Shown here piece by piece: positions 1 to 7,156 of a stretch of DNA of 9,120 nt. Under the pieces are notes generated by a model that saw only the letters and a list, made by a program, of their open reading frames with translations, did not search any database and was not told the origin of the DNA. This stretch comes from Candidatus Methanoperedens sp. (GTDB lineage: Archaea > Halobacteriota > Methanosarcinia > Methanosarcinales > Methanoperedenaceae). The DNA lies in the NCBI GenBank assembly GCA_026552835.1, contig JAPMTY010000001.1, positions 1 to 9,120 of the forward strand, given 5' to 3'. The first letter of the stretch is position 1. Each line of letters starts with the position of its first letter. The translations under genes were made by a program, and so were the position numbers.

Positions 1-2178
1 AAGAAAATGGTCGAGCGTGTAACGGTGCTGATGGATAAACCCGAGTTTATCCGTAACATCGGTACAGTTGCACACATTGACCACGGAAAAACAACATTCT
101 CAGATAACCTGCTTGCGGGAGCCGGCATGATTTCAAAAGAGCTGGCAGGCGAGCAGTTATTCATGGACTTTGATGAAGAAGAACAGAGACGCGGAATTAC
201 CATTGATTCTGCAACGGTCTCAATGGTGCACGAATACGAGGGTAAGGAATACCTTATCAACCTTATCGATACGCCGGGGCACGTGGACTTCGGCGGCGAC
301 GTTACTCGCGCTATGAGAGCTGTGGACGGGGCGGTTGTGCTGGTTGACGCGGTGGAAGGACCGATGCCCCAGACCGAGACGGTATTGCGGCAGGCGCTTC
401 GTGAGAACGTAAAGCCAATTCTTTTCATTAACAAGGTTGACAGACTTATTAATGAGTTAAAGCTCACTCCGGAGGATATGCAAATGCGCCTGGGGCTTGT
501 CATTGATAAAGTCAATAAGATAGTTAAAGGCCTGAAGCCTGATCAGTATGATGACCTGAAGCTGGACCCTGTAGTTGGAAAAGTTGCATTCGGGTCAGCA
601 CTTAATAACTGGGCAATCAGCATTCCTTATATGAAGAAGACTGGCATCGGATTTAAGGAAATTATCGAATTATGCCAGGCTGAAAAGCAGAATGTACTTG
701 CTGAAAAATGTCCGCTTCATGTTGTAATGAATGACATGATCATACGATTCCTCCCAAGCCCAGTCCAGGCACAACAAGAACGAATAAAAGTCATCTGGCA
801 CGGCGATAAGGAGAGCGAAATCGGAAAATCCATGATAGAAGTGGACAGGAACGGCAAGGTAGCTCTTATGATAACCGATATCACCACCGACCCGCATGCG
901 GGTGAAGTGGCAAGCGGAAGGCTTTTCTCCGGTACTCTTGAGAGGGGTAAGGAAATTTACATTTCAGGAATGCCCCATCCTAACAGGATACAGTCAGTAG
1001 GTATCTTCATGGGTCCTGAACGAATCGAGTGCGAGAAAATCCCTGCCGGAAATATCGTAGCAGTAACCGGTTTAAGTGATGCGATCGTGGGTTCGACAGC
1101 CTCTACAGATAAAAGCATGACGCCATTTGAGAGCATAAGGCATGTCAGCGAGCCCGTAATGACCGTAGCGGTCGAAGCAAAACACATGAAAGACCTGCCA
1201 AAACTGGTTGAAGTATTAAGGCAGGTCGCAAAAGAAGACCCCACCCTTAAAGTAATGATAAACCAGGAAACAGGAGAGCATTTGCTGGCAGGAATGGGTG
1301 AACTTCATCTTGAGGTTGTTGCAGGCAGGATACAGCGCGACAAACATGTTGAGATTACAACATCAAAGCCGCTTGTAGTATACAGGGAAACAATCTCAAC
1401 TCATGCCGGGCCTGTAGAGGGAAAATCCCCTAACAGGCATAACAGGTTCTATGTTGAAGTGGAACCGTTGTCTCCCACTATAATTGAGCTTATTAAGAAT
1501 AATGAAGTTTCAATGAGGCAACCTGAAGTTGAGCGCAGGGATATTCTCTTGAAAGCAGGTTTTACCAAGGATGAAGCGAAGGGAATTACCCATATCTATG
1601 AGACCAATATGTTTATCGATATGACAAAAGGCATCCAGTATTTAAATGAAACAATGGAGCTCATACTCGAAGGCTATGAAGAAGTCATGAAGGCCGGACC
1701 GCTGTCAAGAGAACCTGTAATGGGAGTCAAGGTAAAATTGATGGATGCCAAACTCCACGAAGATACAATCCACAGGGGACCGGCGCAGGTCATCCCGGCG
1801 TCAAGACAGGCAATCCAGGCCGCAATGCTCATGGCAGGGGCTACGCTCCTTGAACCATTCCAGAAAGTATTCATCCATGTTCCCCAGGACCAGATGGGCG
1901 GTGCGATGCGTGAAATGCAGGGAAGGCGCGGGTCCATACTTGATATGAAATCAGAAGGCGATACCACGATTATCGAGGCCAAGGCGCCTGTTGCGCAGTT
2001 GTTCGGATTTTCCGGCGATATACGCTCTGCTACCGAAGGCAGGGCAATGTGGAGCACGGAATTTGTGGGATTTGAACCCATACCCGGGAACATGCTCAAT
2101 GATATCGTGATGGATATCAGGAAACGCAAAGGATTGAAACTCGAATTGCCAAAACCGAGTGATTTCATCAGTCCCTGA
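1..2178 (+). CDS. fusA: Translation elongation factor EF-2 (aEF-2), 5'-truncated by the window edge
   Basis: This is the ribosomal translocase GTPase, which moves tRNA and mRNA after peptide bond formation in the cytosol. Numbering from the Met codon at base 7, the G1 loop AHIDHGKT is at residues 22-29, RGIT at 62-65, DTPGH at 88-92 and NKVD at 142-145. Domain IV carries SPNRHNR near 474-480 and IHRGP, where His589 is the expected diphthamide site. The two codons before base 7 read Lys-Lys in frame. Archaeal EF-2 usually begins MGRRKKMVERV, so the true start is probably four codons upstream of the window and the Met at 7 is internal. With that extension the protein is about 729 residues, the normal family length. 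EF-1A and S10 follow on the same strand, as in the archaeal str operon (S12, S7, EF-2, EF-1A, S10). Nothing looks damaged and every GTPase motif is intact. Identification is essentially certain; only the start is inferred. Confidence 0.98.
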   Translation, partial: KKMVERVTVLMDKPEFIRNIGTVAHIDHGKTTFSDNLLAGAGMISKELAGEQLFMDFDEEEQRRGITIDSATVSMVHEYEGKEYLINLIDTPGHVDFGGDVTRAMRAVDGAVVLVDAVEGPMPQTETVLRQALRENVKPILFINKVDRLINELKLTPEDMQMRLGLVIDKVNKIVKGLKPDQYDDLKLDPVVGKVAFGSALNNWAISIPYMKKTGIGFKEIIELCQAEKQNVLAEKCPLHVVMNDMIIRFLPSPVQAQQERIKVIWHGDKESEIGKSMIEVDRNGKVALMITDITTDPHAGEVASGRLFSGTLERGKEIYISGMPHPNRIQSVGIFMGPERIECEKIPAGNIVAVTGLSDAIVGSTASTDKSMTPFESIRHVSEPVMTVAVEAKHMKDLPKLVEVLRQVAKEDPTLKVMINQETGEHLLAGMGELHLEVVAGRIQRDKHVEITTSKPLVVYRETISTHAGPVEGKSPNRHNRFYVEVEPLSPTIIELIKNNEVSMRQPEVERRDILLKAGFTKDEAKGITHIYETNMFIDMTKGIQYLNETMELILEGYEEVMKAGPLSREPVMGVKVKLMDAKLHEDTIHRGPAQVIPASRQAIQAAMLMAGATLLEPFQKVFIHVPQDQMGGAMREMQGRRGSILDMKSEGDTTIIEAKAPVAQLFGFSGDIRSATEGRAMWSTEFVGFEPIPGNMLNDIVMDIRKRKGLKLELPKPSDFISP

Positions 2179-2189
2179 ACAACGCAAGG

Positions 2190-2250
2190 TTTAAAAACAA
2201 AAACAACAATACGAACACAAAACAATTTCCTAAAAAATTAAAGGAGAAAT
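2190..2250 (+). promoter_or_regulatory. Possible TATA box and A-rich leader for EF-1A
   Basis: The 75-base gap between EF-2 and EF-1A contains TTTAAAAA at 2190-2197, which resembles an archaeal TATA box. A start of transcription about 25 bases downstream would fall near 2218-2222 and give a leader of roughly 35 bases. The stretch from 2193 to 2240 is almost entirely A and C with some T and only one G, so the leader should be unstructured. It ends in the Shine-Dalgarno motif GGAG at 2243-2246, seven bases before the ATG. Such a leader suits a very highly expressed gene. The box could equally be chance in an A-rich spacer, with EF-1A simply co-transcribed from upstream. Confidence 0.4.
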
Positions 2251-2253
2251 ATT

Positions 2254-3522
2254 ATGGCAGAGAAACCACATTTAAATTTAGCAGTTATCGGGCATATTGA
2301 CCATGGGAAATCAACTCTCGTAGGAAGATTATTGTTTGAAACTGGCGCGGTACCACCGCATATTATAGAAAAGTATAGAGAAGAAGCAAAAGCGAAAGGA
2401 AAAGAATCCTTCGTCTTTGCATGGGTAATGGACTCTCTTAAGGAAGAGAGGGACAGGGGTATCACAATCGACGTGGCTCACCAGCGATTCGATACCGCAA
2501 AATACTATTTCACGATAGTGGATTGTCCCGGTCACAGGGACTTCGTCAAGAACATGATCACAGGCGCCTCACAGGCGGACGCAGCCATCCTGGTATGCGC
2601 TGCTAAAGAGGGTGTCCAGTCACAGACAAAAGAACACGTGTTCCTTGCAAGAACCTTGGGTATTACCCAGTTAATCATAGCAATCAACAAGATTGATGAA
2701 GTCAACTATGACAAGGCACGATATGATGCGGTTAAAACCGAGGTCAGCACCCTTCTTAAAATGGTCGGCTATAAACCGGATGAAATGAACTTTATCCCTA
2801 CGTCAGCTTTCAAAGGCGATAACCTTGCCAAGCCAAGCGAGAATACCAAATGGTATACAGGACCGACATTGCTGGCATCTCTTGATATGTTGAAAATGCC
2901 AGAGAAACCCACGACATTACCACTTCGCATTCCTGTCCAGGATGCTTACACTATTTCCGGTATCGGAACAGTTCCGGTAGGTAGAGTTGAGACCGGAGTG
3001 ATGAAGCCAGGTGATAAAATAATATTCATGCCGGCAAAAGCTGTTGGTGAAGTCAAATCCATTGAAATGCATCACCAGGAGATCAAGGAAGCGGTACCTG
3101 GCGATAACATAGGATGGAACGTTAGAGGTGTTGAGAAGAAAGATATCAGGCGCGGAGACGTCTGCGGACATGCTAGCAAACCGCCAGTAGTTGCGGAAGA
3201 ATTCACTGCACAAATTGTAGTACTGCAGCACCCGTCTGCGATTACAATTGGTTATACGCCCGTCCTGCACTGCCATACAGCACAGGTTGCAGGCACGATC
3301 ACAGCGATATTAAAGAAACTTGATCCAAAGACCGGTCAGGTTGCAGCGGAAAATCCCGACTTCATTAAAGCCGGAGATGCCGCAATTGTGACGATCAAAC
3401 CGGCAAAACCATTGTGTATCGAAAAAGTGAAAGATATTCCTCAGCTCGGTCGCTTTGCAATCCGGGATATGGGAATGACCATTGCAGCAGGCATGGTCCA
3501 GGACATTAAGGCGAGAATTTAA
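2254..3522 (+). CDS. tuf: Translation elongation factor EF-1A (aEF-1 alpha)
   Basis: This GTPase carries aminoacyl-tRNA to the ribosomal A site. At 422 residues it has the usual archaeal length. The P-loop GHIDHGKS is at residues 13-20, RGIT follows in switch I, DCPGH is at 90-94 and NKID at 145-148. The beta-barrel domains 2 and 3 follow, with the archaeal/eukaryotic-type stretch [10 protein letters not shown] opening domain 2 and a conserved GRFAIRDMG stretch close to the C-terminus. The start is set by GGAG at 2243-2246, seven bases upstream of the ATG, and by the family N-terminus ([16 protein letters not shown]). It lies between EF-2 and S10, the standard archaeal order. Its last codons and stop lie within a hairpin (3512-3528). 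No missing residue or frameshift is seen. Confidence 0.99.
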   Translation: MAEKPHLNLAVIGHIDHGKSTLVGRLLFETGAVPPHIIEKYREEAKAKGKESFVFAWVMDSLKEERDRGITIDVAHQRFDTAKYYFTIVDCPGHRDFVKNMITGASQADAAILVCAAKEGVQSQTKEHVFLARTLGITQLIIAINKIDEVNYDKARYDAVKTEVSTLLKMVGYKPDEMNFIPTSAFKGDNLAKPSENTKWYTGPTLLASLDMLKMPEKPTTLPLRIPVQDAYTISGIGTVPVGRVETGVMKPGDKIIFMPAKAVGEVKSIEMHHQEIKEAVPGDNIGWNVRGVEKKDIRRGDVCGHASKPPVVAEEFTAQIVVLQHPSAITIGYTPVLHCHTAQVAGTITAILKKLDPKTGQVAAENPDFIKAGDAAIVTIKPAKPLCIEKVKDIPQLGRFAIRDMGMTIAAGMVQDIKARI

Positions 3523-3543
3523 TTCTCGTTCTTTCTATTTTTA
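3512..3543 (+). terminator. Hairpin over the EF-1A stop codon followed by a T-rich tract
   Basis: CGAGAA (3512-3517) pairs with TTCTCG (3523-3528) across the loop TTTAA, whose last three bases are the stop codon TAA. The next 15 bases are nearly all T with two C and a few A. This resembles a weak factor-independent terminator or 3'-processing site that would let EF-1A be made in excess of S10. S10 has its own ribosome binding site downstream, so read-through is still expected. The structure is inferred from base complementarity only. Confidence 0.45.
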
Positions 3544-3556
3544 AAACGGAGTTAAA

Positions 3557-3868
3557 ATGGTCCAAAAGGCAAGAATACGTTTATCAGGAACAAGTCCTGT
3601 TACACTTGATGGGATATGTTCCCAGGTAAAAGATATAGCAATAAAAACCGGAGTTAATATCTCCGGTCCGGTTCCCCTTCCAACCAAGAAACTGGTGGTT
3701 CCGTGCAGGAAAAGCCCGGATGGCGAGGGGAGCGCGACATGGGACCACTGGGAGATGAGAGTGCATAAGAGGCTCATCGACCTTGATGCTGATGAACGGG
3801 CTTTGCGCCAGTTAATGCGCATACAAGTGCCAAAGGACATCAGTATCGAGATAGTCCTGACGACTTAA
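3557..3868 (+). CDS. rps10: 30S ribosomal protein S10 (uS10)
   Basis: This is a small-subunit head protein and the last gene of the archaeal str operon. The 103-residue product has the family length and the conserved archaeal core: KARIRLSGT at the N-terminus, the [10 protein letters not shown] loop, [21 protein letters not shown] and the C-terminal beta strand ending in IEIVLTT. The start codon at 3557 has GGAG at 3548-3551 with a five-base spacer. The gene begins 34 bases after EF-1A, and its stop codon is followed at once by a strong hairpin with a T tract, which marks the end of the translation operon. No anomaly is seen. Confidence 0.98.
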   Translation: MVQKARIRLSGTSPVTLDGICSQVKDIAIKTGVNISGPVPLPTKKLVVPCRKSPDGEGSATWDHWEMRVHKRLIDLDADERALRQLMRIQVPKDISIEIVLTT

Positions 3869-3908
3869 AAAATGGTTATTTTTAACCATTTTCATATTTT
3901 TATTTTTT
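3869..3908 (+). terminator. Terminator-like hairpin directly after S10
   Basis: AAAATGGTTA (3869-3878) is perfectly complementary to TAACCATTTT (3883-3892) around a TTTT loop. The 10-bp stem starts on the base after the S10 stop codon. It is followed by a very T-rich tract through 3908, matching the oligo-U signal that archaeal RNA polymerase responds to. This is the most likely end of the EF-2/EF-1A/S10 transcript. Confidence 0.65.
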
Positions 3909-3915
3909 AACATTC

Positions 3916-3937
3916 ATAAAGCGACACCTCGCTTTAT
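3916..3937. repeat. Inverted repeat 1 of the intergenic palindromic element
   Basis: ATAAAGCG (3916-3923) and CGCTTTAT (3930-3937) form a perfect 8-bp stem with the loop ACACCT. The loop bases ACACC can also pair with GGTGT at 3940-3944, so two competing folds exist. It is the second of four hairpins in this gap and has no T tract of its own. The role is unknown; it may be part of a dispersed palindromic repeat. Confidence 0.6.
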
Positions 3938-3945
3938 CCGGTGTT

Positions 3946-3966
3946 CAGGTATGCTTCGCATACCTG
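3946..3966. repeat. Inverted repeat 2 of the intergenic palindromic element
   Basis: CAGGTATGC (3946-3954) and GCATACCTG (3958-3966) form a perfect 9-bp stem around the triplet TTC. It lies eight bases after inverted repeat 1. With no coding sequence across it, the perfect symmetry suggests selection or a mobile palindromic unit rather than chance. Confidence 0.6.
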
Positions 3967-3975
3967 TCGTTTGAT

Positions 3976-3994
3976 AAACCTTTCTCAAAGGTTT
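3976..3994. repeat. Inverted repeat 3 of the intergenic palindromic element
   Basis: AAACCTTT (3976-3983) and AAAGGTTT (3987-3994) form a perfect 8-bp stem with the loop CTC, followed by GTTTTA. It ends two bases before the TATA-like box of the pilin-like operon, so it could act as a last terminator or as an operator-like palindrome upstream of that promoter. Confidence 0.55.
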
Positions 3995-3995
3995 G

Positions 3996-4003
3996 TTTTA
4001 ATA
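3996..4003 (+). promoter_or_regulatory. Probable TATA box of the pilin-like operon
   Basis: TTTTAATA is centred about 27 bases before the GTG start at 4027. Archaeal TATA boxes sit about 26-27 bases before the transcription start, so transcription would begin at or next to the start codon. No Shine-Dalgarno motif is visible before the GTG. Both facts point to a leaderless mRNA. The box lies in a T/A-rich stretch, so the exact assignment is tentative. Confidence 0.5.
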
Positions 4004-4026
4004 TTATTGAACGCTTAATTAAAGCT

Positions 4027-4503
4027 GTGAAAAGCGATTCAGCCCAGGTAACCATAGACTATATCACAGGCATTGGAATATTTCTTCTGGCTGTTATTTT
4101 TGTATTCCAGTTCGTATATGGTTTATTCATACCTTTCCAGTCAGGCTCGGATAAGGCGACGCTTGCCGCGGACAGGGCAGGAACCGTACTTGTTGAACGT
4201 ATGCTTCATGCAGATAAGGCAAGTGAGTTGAATGTTATAGACGAGGGAAAACTATCGAATTTTTATGTGAAATTAAAAAATAATGAAACAGATGTTCTTA
4301 AACAAATTGGACTTTTTAGCAATCAAACAGTTTTCGATCTGAATATATCTGTTGTAAATATTACATCCAATATCCTAATGAATCAAAGTGGTCCTTCGCT
4401 GCCGGATAACACAGATATCGGGCAGACTAAGCGTCTGGTATTGATTGTGAATTCTACAAACGGTAATCAAACTTATGCCATCATGTCAGTGAGGGTATGG
4501 TAA
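4027..4503 (+). CDS. Class III signal peptide (pilin-like) protein, DUF7287-like
   Basis: This 158-residue protein is probably an exported pilin-like subunit of the cell surface. The N-terminus is short and charged (MKSDSAQ), with one hydrophobic segment at about residues 13-35. The rest is a polar outer domain with seven N-X-S/T sequons and no cysteine. If prepilin peptidase cuts between Ala6 and Gln7, the mature chain begins QVTID with an acidic residue at position +5, as in type IV pilins. The D-Y-I-T-G-I-G-I-F-L-L pattern and the C-terminal VRVW resemble, from memory, DUF7287 of haloarchaea. The GTG start is chosen because no in-frame start nearer the hydrophobic segment fits, and a TATA-like box lies 27 bases upstream. 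It is the first of six coupled genes; gene 2 overlaps its stop codon. The function is not established. Confidence 0.85.
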   Translation: MKSDSAQVTIDYITGIGIFLLAVIFVFQFVYGLFIPFQSGSDKATLAADRAGTVLVERMLHADKASELNVIDEGKLSNFYVKLKNNETDVLKQIGLFSNQTVFDLNISVVNITSNILMNQSGPSLPDNTDIGQTKRLVLIVNSTNGNQTYAIMSVRVW

Positions 4504-5087
4504 TGTTCGATGATAAAGCCCAGATGCATACCCTGGAGGGCGTGGCTGCTGCTACAATAATGCTTCTTGTCATAGTGTATGCAATAGACGCAACCTCGAT
4601 GACGCCGCTTACTTCTTCAACTGCAAACGTGCATGTGGAAACCGAGCTTCAGGTGCTCGGGCAGGATATGTTAGGGGCACTGGATTATGCAGAGCCGGGA
4701 TATAATTCAAAGCTTAAGAATGATGTGCTCACGTGGAAAGGCAGTGAATATATCTGGAGCGGGACTAACTACACGGAAAAAGGCGGCACTGCGAATCTTA
4801 CCAATAACTTGACTAATATTTTAAATGCCACTTTAATCAGGCAGGGCATTGCCCATAATGTGGAATTCACTTTTCTAATTGATAATAAAGGAAATTATTC
4901 AACCGAGAGAATGATATACAACGGCGACCCCTCAGAAAACGCCGTGATAGTTTCAAGGAAAATCGTTTTGCATGATGGCGACATTAACAAGACGAAATTT
5001 CCAGGCAACCCGATAAATGATGATATAGATCCATCAACAAACCTGTATAATATCGTTGATGTTAAACTTATTTTATGGAGAATGTGA
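4503..5087 (+). CDS. Pilin-like exported protein, DUF7288-like
   Basis: The product is about 194 residues with a short N-terminus (MFDDKAQ), a hydrophobic segment at residues 13-28 and a long outer domain. The motif A-Q-M-H-T-L-E-G is followed by MTPLTSST just after the membrane segment, and the C-terminus ends LILWRM. These resemble DUF7288 of haloarchaea as I remember it. There are six N-glycosylation sequons and no cysteine. Two starts are possible. ATG 4497 leaves only about two bases after GAGGG, whereas ATG 4503 overlaps the previous stop as TAATG, has GAGGG (4491-4495) seven bases upstream, and gives an N-terminus of the same length as gene 1. I therefore chose 4503. A likely peptidase cut is Ala6/Gln7, with Glu at +6. 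It is probably a minor pilin or pseudopilin; its partners are presumably the adjacent products. Confidence 0.85.
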   Translation: MFDDKAQMHTLEGVAAATIMLLVIVYAIDATSMTPLTSSTANVHVETELQVLGQDMLGALDYAEPGYNSKLKNDVLTWKGSEYIWSGTNYTEKGGTANLTNNLTNILNATLIRQGIAHNVEFTFLIDNKGNYSTERMIYNGDPSENAVIVSRKIVLHDGDINKTKFPGNPINDDIDPSTNLYNIVDVKLILWRM

Positions 5088-5926
5088 TGGAAATAATAAA
5101 AAACGAGTCAGCTCAGTTTATGCTGCTTGCAGGTTTCATTATTGCTATCGGACTTGTAATAACCACGGTGATGCTCAATAATATTATATTTGAAAGCAAT
5201 ATGGCAGGGGAAGCGGGAGGAGACCCCATAAAATATGATATAGTGAACCTCATGCGTATCAGCGGGGATGAAATGAAAAGCGCTTACAGGAATGCAACTG
5301 CACTTGGGGGAAATGATGTACAAAAGAGAAGTAATTTTATCAATCAGACACAAAATTTCAGCGCAAACCTGCCTATGCTGTATGCTCTTCATGGGGAAGG
5401 AGTGAATGTAATCTGGGATGTGAGCAATTGGAAGAACGGTATTTATGCGAATTTCACAGATAACGGGACTGCAAATGGCGCAACGAATTGGACTGTGATG
5501 GAAAGTGTTAAAACAATGTCTGTATTTGAATTAAGAAACGTAAACGTTTCAGGCTCAAATTTCATGGTAAATGTGAGCAATCAAACAACTGGTGCATTTT
5601 TATGGTCTATGAAATTAACTGGAAGCGGTAACATAGAAATTCGTAACTATACAGCGCCTACTACTCCAACTTCTTATGGCGTAAATTATGATTATATTAA
5701 TTTAACGAATTCCACTTATAAGCTTACAACAATCATAGGGAACAACATTACTAAAATCACGTTCTTAAACGGCTCGAACGCTTGGGGCATGTTCAACCTC
5801 ACAGGCACTACCTCTTACGGCAATAGTTTCACCCGCGCCCGCGATTACATCCTTTACTCAACAGTAACCCTTTCCACCAGCCTTATGCGCACCAATATCA
5901 CGATTCCGGTTTCAGTGCCGTGGTGA
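5087..5926 (+). CDS. Pilin-like exported protein, heavily N-glycosylation-prone, DUF7261-like
   Basis: The product is about 279 residues. The N-terminus MEIIKNESAQ precedes a hydrophobic segment at residues 11-31, then a large polar domain. Sixteen N-X-S/T sequons are spread along the outer domain, the densest of the cluster, and there is no cysteine. The A-Q-F-M-L-L start of the membrane segment and the N-N-I-I-F-E that follows it recall DUF7261 of haloarchaea, a tentative match. The start at 5087 overlaps the previous stop as TGATG and has GGAG at 5077-5080, six bases away. An ATG at 5075 is in frame but lies directly before that GGAG, so it is less likely. No acidic residue occurs at +5 of the predicted mature protein, unlike gene 1. 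The function is unknown; a surface filament or scaffold component is inferred from context. Confidence 0.82.
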   Translation: MEIIKNESAQFMLLAGFIIAIGLVITTVMLNNIIFESNMAGEAGGDPIKYDIVNLMRISGDEMKSAYRNATALGGNDVQKRSNFINQTQNFSANLPMLYALHGEGVNVIWDVSNWKNGIYANFTDNGTANGATNWTVMESVKTMSVFELRNVNVSGSNFMVNVSNQTTGAFLWSMKLTGSGNIEIRNYTAPTTPTSYGVNYDYINLTNSTYKLTTIIGNNITKITFLNGSNAWGMFNLTGTTSYGNSFTRARDYILYSTVTLSTSLMRTNITIPVSVPW

Positions 5927-5930
5927 ACCT

Positions 5931-6398
5931 ATGAATCCAAAAAATCTCCTGAAAAATGAGGATGCGGTGTCCATTACACTAGGTTTCATTCTCATATTAT
6001 TTATTACAGTGCTGGTTTTCTCTGCAACCATTCTTTCTTTTTATACGCTCACGCTGAACTCCCAGCAAGCGGTAATGAGGGAAAGTTTTGATATCCTGGG
6101 AAGCGGATTTGCAGCACGGGTGACTTCAATGGATACCCTCGTAAATATAACAAAATCAAACGGGGGCGCTGTAAACCAACTGGAATATGACTTTTCAATT
6201 CCGGCTTCCATTGCAAACGAGGAATATGGCATCAATATAACCAGGGAAAGGATATTCCTGGATGCGGAAAATGGTGCGGAAGCCTGGATACCTTTCAATT
6301 CTTCCTATAATATAACTGAGCAGATATACAGCAATGCGCAGGACTATGCACTGAGCTATGATAATAATACAAATTCAATGATAATAGAACAGCAATGA
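5931..6398 (+). CDS. Pilin-like exported protein with AVS motif, DUF7266-like
   Basis: This 155-residue protein has the N-terminus MNPKNLLKNEDAVS, then a hydrophobic segment at about residues 15-37 and an outer domain with five sequons and no cysteine. The E-D-A-V-S run before the membrane segment is the pattern of archaeal type IV pilin N-domains (AVSP-type), here without the proline. The outer domain is predicted mostly beta and resembles DUF7266 by my recollection. The ATG lies four bases after the previous stop, with GGTGA at 5922-5926 as ribosome binding site. Its own stop overlaps the next start (ATGA). It is the first of three consecutive A-[V/A]-S class proteins. It could be a minor pilin; no enzyme motif is seen. 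Confidence 0.82.
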   Translation: MNPKNLLKNEDAVSITLGFILILFITVLVFSATILSFYTLTLNSQQAVMRESFDILGSGFAARVTSMDTLVNITKSNGGAVNQLEYDFSIPASIANEEYGINITRERIFLDAENGAEAWIPFNSSYNITEQIYSNAQDYALSYDNNTNSMIIEQQ

Positions 6399-7156
6399 AA
6401 TCCATTAAACTTCTTTCCTCGGAAGATGCAGTCTCTGAAGTAGTGGACTTTGTAACAATCCTCGGGTTACTGGTGTTATCTATCGGAATTATAGGAGTGG
6501 CAGGCTACCCGATAATAAAGAATGCGCAGGAGGCAAACCACATAGAAAATACCAAGCAGAGTTTTATCGTGCTGGCAAATAACGTCAATAAAGTTGTAAT
6601 TGGGCAAGCGCCTTCACAAAGCGTTGAACTAAAGATGTACGGCGGGTCGCTGAGTGTCACGGGAAGTAGCACAATAAATATTACAGCAAATAATTCAGCA
6701 GGTCTAAGAATACCTATTTTAAATGACACGCGAATGCGCAGTATTGAAAGTGTTGTAGGGGAAACTGTCGTAGCTTATGAAGGCACAGGGGTATGGGCTA
6801 AGTATCCAAACGGCAATACAATACTTGTTTCAAAGCCGCTTATTACTAACCAGAGCAATGTGCTCGTTATTCCTATCGTAACCATAGGAGGGAGTTCATC
6901 CACGGGCGGCAGCGGCATGAGCAGGGTTACGGTTAAAGGTGTGCCAATTGTTACTTTTTATAGCAATGTGAGCGATATAATAGTAACTATCAATAGCAGC
7001 TATTCAAAGGGGTGGGAGAACTATGTAAACAGTGTGATGTCATGGAATTTCTGTATTTCAGGCGTGTCATCAGGAGAGTGCACCGGACCACTTAACACGG
7101 CAAAGAATATAGATATATATATATTGAATATCCAATTGGAAACTGAGGTTGTATGA
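6395..7156 (+). CDS. Pilin-like exported protein, DUF7289-like, paralogue of the next gene
   Basis: This 253-residue protein starts MKSIKLLSSEDAVSEVVDF and has a hydrophobic segment at residues 19-37. The outer domain carries GGSL, then VAYEGTGVWAKYP at residues 126-138, then a Gly/Ser-rich stretch near GGSSSTGGSG. These features recur in order in the following gene, so the two arose by duplication. I recall the same V-A-Y-E-x-x-G-V-W signature in DUF7289 proteins of Methanosarcina. Six N-glycosylation sequons are present. The only cysteines are Cys220 and Cys229, nine residues apart near the C-terminus, suitable for an extracellular disulfide. The ATG overlaps the stop of the gene before (ATGA), and no clear Shine-Dalgarno motif is seen, so translation is probably coupled. 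Its biochemical role is unknown. Confidence 0.83.
   Translation: MKSIKLLSSEDAVSEVVDFVTILGLLVLSIGIIGVAGYPIIKNAQEANHIENTKQSFIVLANNVNKVVIGQAPSQSVELKMYGGSLSVTGSSTINITANNSAGLRIPILNDTRMRSIESVVGETVVAYEGTGVWAKYPNGNTILVSKPLITNQSNVLVIPIVTIGGSSSTGGSGMSRVTVKGVPIVTFYSNVSDIIVTINSSYSKGWENYVNSVMSWNFCISGVSSGECTGPLNTAKNIDIYILNIQLETEVV

Noticed and set aside
7..9. Met codon at base 7 as the true EF-2 start
   Set aside because: The two in-frame codons before it are Lys-Lys, matching the usual archaeal EF-2 N-terminus that continues upstream of the window.
1674..2225. 183-codon open frame on the minus strand
   Set aside because: It lies opposite the clearly coding C-terminal part of EF-2, has no family resemblance and no ribosome binding site; it is a shadow.
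3541..3840. 99-codon open frame on the minus strand
   Set aside because: It is antisense to S10 with no supporting motif or start signal.
3916..3944. Possible H-type pseudoknot in the second hairpin (loop ACACC with GGTGT)
   Set aside because: Only two bases would have to span the 8-bp first stem, which is sterically poor. A competing hairpin is more likely.
3869..3994. Tandem palindromes considered as a CRISPR array
   Set aside because: The four stems differ in sequence and there is no repeat-spacer pattern and no cas gene.
7108..7126. Alternating AT run (ATAGATATATATATAT-like)
   Set aside because: It lies inside the fifth pilin-like gene and encodes ordinary Asp-Ile-Tyr-Ile residues; it is too short to claim a functional repeat.
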